Of a stretch of 64,000 bases of DNA, positions 11,286 through 23,690 are shown one piece after another. Within the stretch, counting starts at the first letter, position 1, and every line of letters begins with the position of its first letter. The stretch is from Dichetophora obliterata. Lineage: Eukaryota > Arthropoda > Insecta > Diptera > Sciomyzidae. The DNA is taken from assembly GCA_963920525.1 (NCBI GenBank), contig OY986437.1:60282330-60346329 (forward strand). The letters are read 5' to 3'. The notes beneath the pieces are model-generated. The model was not told where the DNA came from, searched no databases, and worked only from the letters and a program-made list of their open reading frames with translations. The translations under genes were made by a program, and so were the position numbers.

Positions 11286-12360
11286 TTTAACAAGTGTATT
11301 TATTTATTTAATTTTTGTGATCATAATGTGATCGGAATGAATTCCAAAAACTATTCTTAAATTAATAATTTTATGTTGGTTGATTGAGGTATCGAGTGAT
11401 CTCAAAAATGTTGTATCTTAATATCTCAATAATTTAATATCTTAAATGTGATAAGATTGAACTCCAAAAAATAATTTTTAAATGTATAATTTTATAGTAA
11501 ACACATAATAAAAACATATTAAAAAACATTTTAAAGTTCCAATTAGTTTGCGTTTTTATTTACTAATGACTTAAACCTTTGTTACAACGATAAGGAAATT
11601 CTCTTGGTGAGCTAATTTTTGAGCAATTTGAAATAAGTTGTTCCAAATTGTACAAAATGTGAAGTCGAAACTTGACTGAAAATATGGAATATTTCTTGGA
11701 AAACTGGAATATCTTTTCAATGGCCATTAAAGCTATGAGTTAAAAGTTTATAATTTTTCTGCACACAGCTATAACTTTTTTATACGAATTTCGGTTTTTG
11801 TAATTTTTTGCAGAAAATAGCTCAAGTCTATGCTATAGACGCCTGTGATGTCCGTTTTAAAATACCTAAATTCGAAATTTATGAAATGGTACACTTCTAG
11901 TAAAAGATTTCATAACGACCACGTTGTTCAAAGTAATCAAACAATTTTTTATATTTGTATTAAACGATGATTCAGAAAGTACATCCACAACATTTCATTG
12001 TAATTTTTTTAAATTTGGATTTTTAGGATATAAAATTAATAATGAATAAATTAATAATAATAAAATAATAATAAATAATTAATAATAAAAAATACATCGA
12101 ACTTGAAAAATAAGAAACACTCCAATATATATGAAATTAAAATGTTGATAAGCAAAACATATGTCTCTTGACATATCTCTTAAACTTAGGTCAAAGTTAG
12201 TTAAGTTAGCAATATTTACACCGAAAATGAAAAAAATCAAAAAATGAGTACCACAGAGCATTACAATAAAACATGTTTTAAATGAACTTAAAATTGATTT
12301 TTTTTCTTTTTCTTTTCTCCACTACAAAGTGTGCTATTTAAATATATTTTAAATGGATAT

Positions 12361-12817
12361 GAGGGTAGTGGTGGAAACCGACACAGAATTGAAACATAAT
12401 CGGCTTTCAAAACGATATCGGTTTTAAATGGTGTCATGAAAAAGACTCGGTTTTGTTCTCTTCGAAGTAAGGCAAAATCGATTTTGATCATAAGCAATAC
12501 AGACATTTTAAACAGCTGTTTTGCCGGCGGATAGCAAATCTTTATTTCGTGTTTTTGTGTATAGTTCTTTAGTTTGCATTTTCCTATAAATTAATATATA
12601 GGCCTTGATCGGCACTTCTGGCACATGTTAGCTGCTCGTTTTAAGACCGACAGTCAAATCAATAAATCGGTTTATGTGACACCTAATACCAACACAAAAC
12701 CAATTTCGAAAATTAAACCGACAACCAAATCGATAATCAGTTTCTATGACAACAAAATCAAATCTGTATCGATTTTAAAACCGATTCTGACAATTGTCGG
12801 TTTCCACAACACCCCTC
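12361..12817. mobile_element. About 457-bp MITE with GTGGAAACCGAC ends
   Basis: The left end GAGGGTAGTGGTGGAAACCG pairs with CGGTTTCCACAACACCCCTC on the right. The interior repeats ATCGGTTT and AAACCGAT motifs in both orientations. The tips resemble hAT elements, but I see no 8-bp duplication. Confidence 0.5.
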
Positions 12818-12845
12818 AATAAGTTCTTCTTTTTTACTACATTTG

Positions 12846-14046
12846 TTATGAAAAAGCTTCTTGCACAATTTTTGTTCGTTGTCTTTTGCCAACAGCTAAT
12901 GTGCTGTTACTTGAGAAAGTCTCAATGCTGTCGTGGTCTTCTTGATCTAGCACGAATTCTCTAAATGGAACTCTAGCGCGAATAAAATAATTATGCAGAA
13001 CAATACATGCGTTCATTATAAGCCCAGCTTTGGGAGGGCTGTAGAAAAGAGCTCTTTCTTTTGAAAGACAGCGGAACCTACTTTTTAAAAGTCCAATGCA
13101 TCTTTCTACAAGTGCTCTTGTGCTCTTGTGTGCTATGTTGTAGCGTTCCTCGGCAGCAGATGTTGTTACACTAATTGGTGTCATTAGCCATGGCTATAGA
13201 GGAAATTGAAACTTATCAATTTAATCCAGAAAAGAAAAAAAAAAATATCACCTGTAATGGATAGCCACTATCACCTAAAAGCCAGAAATCACGTTCGCCA
13301 GCAATGTACAGTTCCTCTAGAGCTTGACAAGCCCGTGATCGACGCCATACGTAGGAGTCGTGAGCAGTGCCTCCAAATTGGGCGTTTGCGCTTAGGATAA
13401 TGTAGTCTGCATCACAAATTATCATTACATTTTTTTAATGGCCACCCTTACGGCAGTAATATACATGTTCCACTTGCTTTTTTGGAGCACAAATTTTTAT
13501 ATGCGTTCCATCAACAAGTCCCACCATTCCTGGAAATTGACATATTTCCATAAATTTTATTTTGATCCTAGGAAAATCTTCACGATTGGGGAACTTTATA
13601 TGTCTGTGCGCTATTTTGTTTAACGCAGTAGCAACTTCTTGCACACAACGACTGACGGATGTCTGAGACAAGGCCGACAAATTATCCTGTCCCACACATC
13701 GTTGGAAACTACCCGCCGCGAAAAAACGTAACGCACTTAAGACCCTGATGTGACTTGGAATAGCGTGTATTCTTTGTGAACTTCGCAAAAAAGGCATTAA
13801 CTCATCAATAAGTTCGAAACACAAAGATTTTGGGAACCGATATAAGTCCACAAAGTGCTGATTGCTTGTGATTTCGAATGGGTTGTTGTCATCGCGAAGA
13901 CTTCGCCTCAGCACTCTCAGATGCATCCTAAAAATGTGTTTATAAATAATTTTTACGAATGTTAAAATGCTTAAATTAACAAACCAATACCTCTGCTCAT
14001 CACGATGAATTGAATTAAGTTCAATTAATATTATTGTTGTGGACAT
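12846..14046 (-). pseudogene. Harbinger DDE transposase, one in-frame stop
   Basis: Three exons on the minus strand, 14046-13991, 13927-13252 and 13193-12846, give about 359 codons, the usual length. The recognisable course is RFFAAGSFQRCVGQDNLSAL, LSQTSVSRCVQEV, VGLVDGTHIKI (first catalytic D), FGGTAHDSYVWRRS, FWLLGDSGYPLQ (second D), VERCIGLLKSRFR (catalytic E) and ACIVLHNYFI. Only one lesion is visible: a TAA at 13437-13435 between YCRKGGH and KNVMIICDAD, where one base change would reopen the frame. A longer start at 14079 is possible. It would act in the nucleus with the convergent accessory protein to excise and insert the element. The single stop suggests recent activity or a sequencing error. 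Confidence 0.85.
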
Positions 14047-14329
14047 ATTTTGAGATATATTATCCGTTGTTTTGAACACTTTATTTCTGTTTGCAATAAA
14101 TTCTGTCCAACTGTCATATTTCAGGGTAATTTTGATTGTGATGTGATCAGAACGATTGGGAACGAAACATTATTTTACAGCGGCTTCTCGCTACTGAGCA
14201 AAGATATCACAAAACAAACAAGAATCGCTTTTAAGCACTTTGTGAAAAATAGAAATGAAAAGTGGCTGTGAAAAGGTAAATGAAAAGTGTCTTTTCATTT
14301 CACAGTTTCACAGAACCAGAATTGACCCC

Positions 14330-15425
14330 CAGATTGGATCGATGTGCCCAGAACGTAAAGAGTGGCTGATTCCACGAGAGCCACACCGTTCATAATGAGA
14401 GGATCTAAGGGGCAATCAATCCGCATGTGGGTTAAAAGACAACACTGTGTCTTTCTTGCAGTGGACTCTACTCTATTGGCAAGACTCCACTCGAAGATTT
14501 TTTTTCATTGAGGAGTGTGTCATTCATATTTTCCTTGTTCCTTGACGAAATAGTGTCAACTACGACACCATCATCCCAATCACTGAGTCCCGTCGTAGTA
14601 TGATATCGTAGAAACTACGAAAAAGGCTTCACTAAGTTCATTCGCAGCGCTATTTGTAAGATTTTTGAAGTTATTTATTGCTACGAGTTTTTGTTAAAGA
14701 AAATTTTTATAAAAATTCATGTAGTAAAGTGGTTATTCCTTTTGAATTTTATTTCAAAATTTTCTCCGACAGCAAAAACACGTCATAAAAAATTACTACA
14801 AAAATCTACGAATGACGCTACGAATGAACTCAGTTGAATGAACTTTCGTAGTTTGTACGATATCGTACTACGACGGGACTCTATGATAGGGCTGATTATC
14901 ATTCTGTCCTTGAAGAAACACGCTATCCAACGAGGAAAATTACCGCAAACACCATAAACAATTTGTTTTGGCACTAGTGCTTTATGCCACACTCGGTCAA
15001 ACATCTTTGAAATATCCAGAGAAACAACCCTGCTCTCACCGAAAAAGTGAACGCATTGGTTTCATTTTTCAGTTAAGAACGTCATAAGGTTACCAGTAGA
15101 GCAGACTTTACGGAAACCATATTGGCGATCACTGCACAGTATGTAGTTCTCCTGATAATTCATTAGGCTAAAGTTTATTACTCTCTTGATAACCTTGGAA
15201 ACTGTAAAGCATATCGCAATGGGTCAATAGTTAAACACGTTCGTGGCATCACCCTTTTTAGGTACTGGCTGGACATTTGCGAACTTTCAACAAGATAGAA
15301 ATACTCCTGTTAGGTTTGAGGTGCTGTAAAAGTAGCAAGTAAAGGCCGAGTAAGCGAAGAAGCACGAATTTTTAGCACAATTGGCGGTATGTCATCAGAA
15401 GCAGAGGCTTAGTTTGGAGAAAATA
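14330..15425 (-). pseudogene. Non-LTR retrotransposon ORF2, reverse transcriptase fragment
   Basis: Reading leftward from 15425 on the minus strand, the pieces are SDDIPPIVLKIRASSL, VQPVPKKGDATNVF, DRQYGFRKVCSTGNL, VVSLDISKMFDRVWHKAL, then after the MITE at 14586-14880, KTQCCLLTHMRIDC and MNGVALVESATLYVLGTSIQ. These are canonical reverse transcriptase segments in the right order (fingers, palm A block FDRVWH, thumb). The YADD block is missing, probably lost in the degraded part around 14500. Stops and frameshifts are common, so this is old. The sequence continues at 8769 after removal of the Harbinger element. The 5' endonuclease domain is absent. Confidence 0.75.
14586..14880. mobile_element. 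295-bp MITE inside the non-LTR fragment
   Basis: AGTCCCGTCGTAGTATGATA at 14586 mirrors TATCGTACTACGACGGGACT ending at 14880, and CGTAGAAACTACG and TCGTAGTTTG lie just inside. The interior contains CTACGAATGACGCTACGAAT, a further copy of the terminal motif. The insertion splits the reverse transcriptase reading. Confidence 0.75.
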
Positions 15426-15447
15426 CTTAATATCTCTATTGAATTTA

Positions 15448-15870
15448 CCCCTAGAGGAGTCAAATGGATGAGATAGCCTTCTTAATTTTTCACCTTTAGC
15501 ATTTCTTTCGAACCCCTATTTGCCACATATCTTGGGTCCCAATATAAAAAATTAAAAAATGTATCGATAATATTTTATGTATCTTCCGAAATGGCCCCCA
15601 GAGGGTTTGAATGTATAGGATGATTCTGTTATTTTTTCACCCTTAAAATTTTTTTGGAACTCATCCACCTGCTACCTGCTAACTTTCTGAGTGTCCCCAA
15701 TCAAAAAATACTATAAATAAATAATTCTCGAGAACGGTTTAAAAAAGGCACGGTGCCCAGAAGGGTGAAATGTTTTAGTGGGCCATATTTTTTTCACCCC
15801 CCAATATTTCTTCCTAAGATTACAGATTTAATTTTTTTCATCGATTTAAAAAAGATTAGGGGTCTCTGGC
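15448..15870. repeat. Degenerate tandem repeat, about 150-bp period
   Basis: Three related units start near 15448, 15596 and 15755. Each opens with a CCCNAGAGGG-like block, then AAATG, a TTTTTTCACC block and a run like ATTTCTTTCGAACCC. A single further copy lies near 7813-7915. Confidence 0.5.
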
Positions 15871-16789
15871 TCAAAATTTTGGAAAAAATACTTTAAGGAT
15901 ACGTTTTGTATCATAAAGAAAAAAAAAATCATACCACCTATGTAATTAATACTTAACCCTTTCAATGGCTAGGCTAAACTGAGAACAATATAATTTTTTG
16001 AGAAAATATTCCTATCATTTTTTAAGCCCTTAAAAGATTAAAAAACATACCTTTGATTTTTACCTGCGATTCTTACGTTTTGCAAGCTTGCACAAAGAAA
16101 AACATTTTTTGCTCCTGTTCTGTACAAAGTTTTTTCAATCCCTTAAAGGTTTTTAGCCCTTTAGATCTTTGTTTTTTAAACCCTCTTAATATTCTTATCA
16201 TAAAGGCCATAAAAAGATAACAAAAAAACTAAATTTAATTTTTGTCCGGTAGATTTTTTCGTATAAAATAGGCCAAACAATTTTTTTTTTTTGCTTTTTT
16301 TCGGCACAAAACCGAATTAGCTTCAAATTTTGTTTTTAAATCACATAATTACAGCAAACACATAGACATAATAAAAATACTGGGTAACAATTGATACTTT
16401 GCCAAAATAGGCCTTTAAGATCCAAAAATACAGCATTTTCAATACAGAATTCCCAAAAATCTTTTGAGCAATTTAGTTTAAATTTAGCAAAGTTTAAATT
16501 TAAAAATTTACTTATAATTACTTGAAGTTTTTTTAAAAAAAAGTTTTTATTAGTTTTCATTTTTTTAAATTTTCATTGTATTAAAAAATTATCAATTTTT
16601 AATATTTACGCACATTTTTTGTATTTCTTTTAAAAAATTTCCACTTGGCTACTGGCCTAAATTTTTCCGTAAAAACTATGATACAAGTGTGTAGTGTACT
16701 GAAATTTTTTGTAAATATATTTTATTTTTTATTTTTTAAAGTAAAAATCAATACTGCATCAAAAATTTTTCTCAATGAAAAAAAATAAA
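15871..16789. other. AT-rich intronic stretch
   Basis: Very AT-rich, with poly-A and poly-T tracts. A few 8-12-bp motifs such as AACCCTTT recur, but I see no exon, terminal repeat or coding block. Confidence 0.5.
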
Positions 16790-17432
16790 GGCAGGTTCTC
16801 ATCTGGTGGTCCAAAAACACAATGATATTCCTGATTTTTTTTTTTCATATAAGGAAGTAAATTAATACCTTGAGTTTTTTGAGTTATTTATTTATTGATT
16901 CTTAACGTGTAATAAAATAATTTTTGTGTGCATGAACGTTCAAAGTGACGTGTAAATTCACCGTCAAACGTCACTGACCTCCATCGCATAGCACGGTCAT
17001 GTCATCTGATATAAAAAACAAAATGTTATAAATTATATTAAATATACTGGAGCTTGAACCTATAATATCAATAAATATTTGAAAATTTTTTCACATTTTT
17101 CGATCTTTAAAGTGCTTTAAAAAGAAAACAACCTGCCAATAATATCTGAATTTAGGTTTAGAGTCCAATAATTTTTCTCTACTTTAAAATAAAAGAAAAA
17201 TCGAAATCAATCTATTAAGTAGTTCTTGAGATATCGAGGAAGCCAGTTTGTAAGACATGATTTTTCAGGAGGTTTTCAGATTTAGTTTAAAATTTTTTTG
17301 AGTGCGCTTAATCTGCAATGCGATCGTAATCGACCAAACAGTTTTGAAAACATATTCTACACATCATAAGCTATCAAAAATAAAAAAAGAAATAAAATTG
17401 AGTTTTTTGGTCGAGCTTCATGAGAACCTGCC
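16790..17432. mobile_element. MITE-like element with GGCAGGTTCTCAT ends
   Basis: GGCAGGTTCTCATCTGGTGG at the left is mirrored by CATGAGAACCTGCC at the right, with GGTCCAAAAACACAAT against ATTGAGTTTTTTGGTC just inside. The element is about 640 bp and non-coding. A clear target duplication was not seen. It abuts the 3' tail of the retrotransposon at 17443. Confidence 0.5.
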
Positions 17433-17442
17433 CTTAAGCAAT

Positions 17443-19975
17443 TTATTTTATTTATTTATTTATTTATAAGCGCTTGTAAGAAATAAACTAATAGTTAAGC
17501 ACCGATAACATATAAATCAACAAATTTTTTAATGTTAAACACTTAAACATAATCTTGAACAAAAATTAATTAATTAAATACATTGAGATCAAAAACAGTT
17601 TTTAAAAAACGATTATAAGAATTTAAAACTAAAAATTCAAAATAAAATAACTTTAAATTTAGAGAGAAAAATAACATTAAAAAGAAATGATTTAGGTAAG
17701 AAATCGAATGAAAAGAGATAAATGAAGAAAAATAATAGAATAGCGAATCAAGTAAAAAAAGATAAATGTTTTGGTTAGAAGGAAGACAAATAATCTGATA
17801 ATTTAGATTTAAATATGGTTGTATTGCAAATACGCTGTAGATACGGTGGGAGTGAGTTCCAAAGACGTATGGAATTAACAAAGAACTGACGTTCGGACGC
17901 TAAGCAGGCATGTTTTGGTTGGACTAGGTTGTTTCCGCGCTGAGATCTTAAAAATTTTAGTTTACTATATAAGTAAACTGGCTCTTTGGTAAAAATAATT
18001 TTGTGCAGAAAGACTAATGCCCTCAAGTTCAAAACAATGTCAAAAGTCAAATTGAATATTTTTTTTGCATACTGGGATATACGGTCGGTTTGTTTAAGTC
18101 CGAAGACATAACGAGCGATGTTGTTATAGGAAACGTTCAACTTGCGCTTACTAGCAGCATCACAGTATGCAAAAATTTCGGATCCGTACAATAAGGTGGG
18201 GACAAGATACGTTTTAGCTAATAACATTCTTATGTTAAAGGGGGTGAAAAACTGTGTGGCCCATAGGCTACGGAGCATACCACAAACTTTTCCTACAGTG
18301 ATGTTGACATGATTCGTCCAATCTAAAGTGCTGCTGAAGGTAATACCCAAATTTTTTGCCTTTTTTACAACTTCAATACATGACCCATTTATAATAACGT
18401 CCGGAAGGGGCAAAGAAGAGATATGTTTTCTAGTTATAATTAAATATTTTGACTTATTTGGGTTTATGCTTAAGCCATTAGCGGAAGCCCAATCGTAAAT
18501 TTTACACAGATTAGCATACAGACTATTAACACACGTGGTAATATCACATTTGCGACAGTTAGTATACAGTTGTACATCATCAGCGTACATTTGTATACCA
18601 CAATTTTGCAACACAGTTGGTAAGTCGTTTATATAAACCGAAAATAAAAGAGGGCCCATTACAGAGCCTTGAGGAACGCCACGGATTACAGGTAAGAAAT
18701 TAGAAGTAATGCTGCCTATATTTACGGCTTGTGATCTGTTTGTGAGATATGAGCTCATTAGACGAGTTGCAGTGGCGGAAAAATTAAACACATTTAATAA
18801 TAAATATAAAATTTGGTGATCAACCGTGTCGAAAGCTTTCGAATGATCTAGCAAAACCAAGACAGTGATTTCATTGCGATCGAGGTTATTTCGAATTTCA
18901 TCGCTGACGTCAAGTAGAGCAGTCACGCAACTGCGCTTAGGTCAGAATCCTGACTGTCTGTCAGTTAGCAGTTTATTGTCCAAAAGAAATTTGTTTATTT
19001 GATTGTACATCAGCGTTTCAAAAACTATTGATATATATGGTAAAATTGCTATGGGGAGGAGTTCATTACCAGTTTTAGGGATGGGAATAATTTTAGCTTT
19101 TTTCCAAACAGCAGGGAATTCTGATTTCGTTATGATGGTATTGAAAATGTTAATAATGAAAGGGGTTACAGCAGGAAGAAGTAACTTAAAAAACCTGGGA
19201 TGTATTTCATCGAAACCGACGGCATTAGATTTAATCTCTAAGCAACTTCGCAGTACTTCTGTATATTCAACGCATTGAAAATTAAAAGCTGAGTACGAGT
19301 TGATAGATCTCTGAAAGATGCGACAACAGTTGACGCTCGGCGCTGGCATAGGTATATCTATAAATTTGTTATTTAGAGCCTCGACGTCTACGCTAGTGTC
19401 TGTAAGCGAAAAATTTCTACCAACTCCAATTTGCCGAATAATATTCCACTTCGTTTTGCTGTCTATGGCAGATCTAAATTCAGATTCATAATATGCTAAC
19501 TTGGCAATTTTCACCGCCCTGACTACATTGTTTCTGCATATTCGGAAAATATTATAACGCTTGGGTGTTTTGAGACGTTTCCATTTATTATACGCTGCGT
19601 CACGTTTTTTCATTAAAGTTTTAAGGGTACTGAAAAACCAGTGCCTTAGATAGTGCTTTACAACTTTAGTTTTAAGAGGAACATGTTTTTCAAATAGTGA
19701 ATTGACGTTACGTTGTAGGAAATCTAACTTTCTGATAAATTTCTGATAAATTTCTGTCCAGTCGACGTGATTGAGCTCTGTCTGAAGAGAGCTAAAATCT
19801 ATATTTGTAAAATCTCGGTATGTTATTTTTTGCTCTGGTATTGGCAGCTGAAAATTATAGCAAAGAAAAATCAGGTCATGCTTGGAAAAAACAGGAGCAG
19901 TACTGGTCATAAAGTAAGACTTTATCAATATCACTGATAAAAAAGAGGTCTAGCAGCGAATTTCTATTTTTGTGA
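17443..19975 (-). pseudogene. 5'-truncated CR1/Jockey-group non-LTR retrotransposon
   Basis: Reading leftward on the minus strand, 19934-18939 encodes the pre-reverse-transcriptase part (SKHDLIFLCYNFQLP, KRYNIFRICRNNVV, VGFDEIHPRFFKLLLPAVTP) and ends with RQSGF at a TGA. Directly after it in the same frame come PKRSCVTALLDVSDEI, LLDHSKAFDTVDHQIL, RGVPQGSVMGPLLFSVYIND, IQMYADDVQLYT (catalytic YADD) and IRLWNSLPPYL near the end, stopping at 17775. A CGA to TGA change would explain the stop at 18939-18941. Near 19915 there is also a frameshift, since NSLLDLFFISDID lies in another frame. No endonuclease domain remains, the usual 5' truncation. The 3' end is a (AAAT)n tail at 17441-17467, typical for this group. 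The element is fairly young but dead. Confidence 0.88.
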
Positions 19976-21472
19976 CAAGTAGTTTTTTGGATTCATAGAT
20001 TATGTCAACAAAAATTTTTATCGGTAATTTTTTTTTTTGAGAGTACATATATATATTTTTATAAATTATAACCTATTAATGTAGAATTACGCTCAAATAC
20101 AATGTTAAGTTCGTATTTTTAGCACCAAAAAAATGTAACACTTTTTATTTTACTCTTTTGAACTCTTAATCAATGGCCTTAAAACTGCAGGTGACTTCAA
20201 ATTAAATATAATATTATAGAAAAATATTTCAAGTTTTAGCGCGAACAGCAATTTTATTATTTACTTTTAACATTGTTGTTTTTGGCAAAACAATCCGCTT
20301 CACTACATTTTGCCCCACAAATTCAACCGCAAATGATGGCTTTATAATTAAATTTATGTAAAAATTCATGAACACAAAAAAGAACTTAACAATATACAAT
20401 CCTGCATTAATCAATGCTGCCAACTGCAACCGTAATTCACGGCATGCTACACTGCACTACACATTACGATATGTACACTGTGCTACTTTATTAAATATTG
20501 ATTTTTGCATTCATGAAATATCGAGCACTCACTCAGTTGAGCAATACAACTATCGTTATTGATATCGTTATTATTTTATTTATTTGCTTTTGCCAACCAG
20601 CAGTGAGGAATGGGCGATGCGTGGAGGAGGTATTGAGGTGGGATGCTTATGTAACAGAAGCGCTTGCATAAATGTTCGATGTTGCTTCTGCTGTATTTGC
20701 ACAAATATTTGTTTTGCACTTTCATAAACGGGTCAATCGAGGAGTTTGCAGGATGTTGTTTTTGTCGTCGTTGTTGCCGTTGACGCTGAGGTCTCGCGGA
20801 TGTAAGATTTTTTTTTTTGGTTTCCTGGAAGCGTGTTGCTGCAACACTTGAGTGCATTTGTTTTAAACGCAGGCAAAGAGAAAACGTGGTTGTATTGTTT
20901 TTATTTTTTTTTAATCCAGGCATTTATTTGTGCAGTGGCATAAAACTGCTGTAGTGCAAAATACTTGTAAACATAAAGACTATTCTGAGCGTTTACTTAA
21001 TGGCAAGTAAAGTAAAAATTAATTTTGGCTTTAAATATTGAAAACTCAATTTAAGTTTTATTTTGGTTATATGTGGTTTTTATTATGGTGGAATAAATTG
21101 GTGACAATTATTGAAACTTCAATATTGAAACTTCTGTGCAAATAATTCTTTAATGTTTAGTTAGTTGCGTTACGTTTTTGTTAAATTAAAGCGAGGCACC
21201 ATTAAATGTTGAGATGAGAGAACAAGTGTTATATTATATTTAGGATCGTTTTATTATGTTATAGCGGCAGAGTTTGCCTTCGCTATAGGCTTCAGTGTTT
21301 GCCGACTTGAACTATGTACAAGGCAAACAGAGACGTTTAAAATAAGCTAAACAAAGCAGAGATCTGCCAGCTTGTGTAGTTACAATAATTAAAGTCTGCT
21401 TTATTGTTGGCCATCTCGGCTCTTTTATAACATTTTTACAAAACTTACTCAATAGTCTTAATCTATGGTCAT
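19976..21472. other. Intronic stretch without recognisable genes
   Basis: This has more balanced composition in 20570-20930, but the 115-codon minus-strand frame there is low-complexity (Q/R-rich) and matches nothing I know. No terminal repeats or splice-bounded exons were found. Confidence 0.45.
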
Positions 21473-22441
21473 TAGGGCGGGTTGATTTTTTTATTTGTAA
21501 ATCGTATAGCAAAAACATAAACTACATAAAATTCTAAGAAAATTCTCCGAAGAAACCATGTATCTAAAATAAAATCCTAATCCGCGCCTCTCGACTTGAA
21601 AATTTATATGACCCCTTTTCTACACTCAAAATTTTTTTACATTAAAAAAATATTCACCCAACAAAAAAGTTTGTATATAATTTTATATTTAATATTTTTA
21701 TAAGGAACATAGATAAACAAGTCTTATAATGCAAATAAAAACAAGAAGTGTTTTCACTCAAACAATATTTCAGTAAGTTTTCAGTAATTTTTTTACCATA
21801 AACAAATTTTGTGTCATTAAAACAAATGAGGTCTTTAAAACATACAAAGAAGCAATTATAGAATACAAAGAAAACTTTACTTATTGGTTATATGTTAATT
21901 TTGTTAAGTCTTTTTTACTCTCCATTCTAGGTACTTTGGCATGACTTTCTGTAGTTACTACTATTTGATCTATATTTCTATAGATCAAATAAACTGAATT
22001 AGAGGTCATGTTTTTTTCTTGTTTTAAGAAGCATGTTTTGCATATTTATTCCAAAAAAAATTTTTTTTTTAATTATTCTTTGTTTTTTGCAAAACGCAGT
22101 TTAGGTAAAACGTGTTCTAACTACTTTTCATATAGAACGCAAATGAGAGGAGATGCAAATTGGGGTTCAACTGCTTTTTTGATAATTGAATATTTTGATT
22201 AGTCTCAAAACAAAACCTGTATTGCATAAACTATTATGTAATAAAACATAATAGCTATATTTAAAAAAAAAAATTTTTTAGCGAAAGAAGAGGAAAAAAA
22301 TTTCAAGTCGAGAGGCGCGGATTAGGAGTTGATTTTAGACCTATGATTTCTTCGGAGAATTTTCTTAGAATTTTATGTAGATTACGTTTTTGATATACCA
22401 TTTTTCATTTTTTTTTCATCCATACAAATCAACCCGTCCTA
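21473..22441 (+). mobile_element. TAGGGCGGGT-family short element, copy 2
   Basis: The element is 969 bp with the same tips and arms as copy 1. An exact 8-bp duplication, ATGGTCAT, is present at 21465-21472 and 22442-22449. It carries a segment (GTACTTTGGCATGACTTTC, near 21930) that copy 1 lacks and copy 3 has in the opposite orientation. Non-autonomous. Confidence 0.92.
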
Positions 22442-22449
22442 ATGGTCAT

Positions 22450-23275
22450 ACTTCTCTAGTTAGTTAATATACTTATAACCTATGTTGCGTTTCGTTCTCG
22501 CATATTGAATTTGAATCATCGAAAGGATTCAAGTTACATATTTTTGGTTTGACGAATGATATATTGGCACGGTCAACAATATTGAGTGAGTAATGAAAAT
22601 ATTCGCATGCACTGAGTGCAGCACATGCCGATAATCGGCAGTGTGTATAATGAGAGCACACTACACAAGGCTATCAACGCCTATAACTAACAACGACATG
22701 ATTTGGTTAAAATCTATAAACATAAAAATCTAATGGTGTCCGTTTGTTACTCCATCACTTCTGAACCGTTCCAATGGTGTTGTTCAAATTCCAAGGGTGT
22801 GTTCGGCCAGTCATGGCTCGGGTTTTTAAACTTATTTGTATCCCCTTTAATAGTGGATCCCTTTAAAGAAAAGAGATTTTTTGATACCGGTGATTTAGTT
22901 ACCGTGACTGAAAAATCACTGGAAACTGCGGTGATCAAATACTATCAAAAACAGTGATCAGTGATTGAGCTTTTGTTTAATTATGTCTTATGTCATTTGC
23001 AGCGATTCGTGACATAACCAGTGCTTGTTTGTTTGCGCGAGAATTTTTTGTCTCTGTCTCTCAAATAAGGATACCATACGCACTTTGGTAAGAGTTTTAA
23101 TGTTGTTTTAGTGATCTCTCATAACTCCATACTTGCATATGTATTTGTTTACTTATAAAATAACGTGATCATGGTCCCCATAAAAAAGAACGGTGATTTC
23201 AAAATCAAATTCACTAAGAATGCTGATCCTGAAAAATCACCGAATCGCTCATCACTAGATCCCCTTCCGCCCATA
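22450..23275. other. Intronic stretch with a possible hAT-like remnant
   Basis: Near 22848-22980 and 23190-23263 there are repeated GTGATTT and AAAAATCAC motifs, and the right side ends CGCTCATCACTA followed by GATCCCC, resembling a hAT tip. The left tip is not recognisable. The rest shows nothing. Confidence 0.3.
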
Positions 23276-23690
23276 CGATTTCTCATATCAAATCGCCTCG
23301 GAATTCGGTATTCGACCAAATTTTCAAGTGCCGTTTGACTGATAATATTTAATGAGTGTTGGACAAAGGGCGTGACACATCCCACACAACCCATATTTGC
23401 GATATCGAATAGCTTTGGAGTTATAGGTCACACAGCCTCGGAATTCAGTGTTCGACCTCAATTTAAACATGCGGTTTCACTGATATCATTTTATGGGTGT
23501 TGTACAAGAGGGTGTGGCACCTCCCATACAACCTAAATCTATGATATCGAATAACTTTGGAATTATTGGTTGCACAGTATCGGAATTCAGTATTCTACCA
23601 CAATTTACAAGTTGTATAAAGGGGCGGGGAAAATATGCGATACCGCATATCTTTTTATTTATAGGTCGCACTGCCTCGGAGAGTGAAAAG
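23276..23690 (+). repeat. Tandem array of about 140-bp units with EcoRI site
   Basis: GAATTC recurs at 23301, 23441 and 23583, so the period is 140-142 bp. Units share GATATCGAATANCTTTGGAA, a GCACAGCCTCGG block and GGGTGTTGTACAA. About three units are present. The same repeat is inverted at 1330-1560. Confidence 0.7.

Larger units (their letters stand above)
8770..14329. mobile_element. PIF/Harbinger transposon, nearly intact, two genes
   Basis: The ends are GGGGTCAATTC at 8770 and GAATTGACCCC at 14329, flanked by the 3-bp duplication CAG (8767-8769 and 14330-14332). Removing 5560 bp plus one CAG restores the reading frame of the non-LTR element it sits in (IQS followed by DLHWNDH). The element carries the pair expected of the superfamily: a Myb/SANT-like accessory gene on the plus strand and a DDE transposase on the minus strand, convergent, with 1.7 kb between them. 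Two MITE-like insertions (11153-11285, 12361-12817) lie in that spacer and a large inverted repeat lies in an accessory-gene intron. Confidence 0.9.

Noticed and set aside
20576..20923. 115-codon minus-strand frame as a gene
   Set aside because: Low-complexity Gln/Arg-rich stretch with no domain, no splice context and no conserved look.
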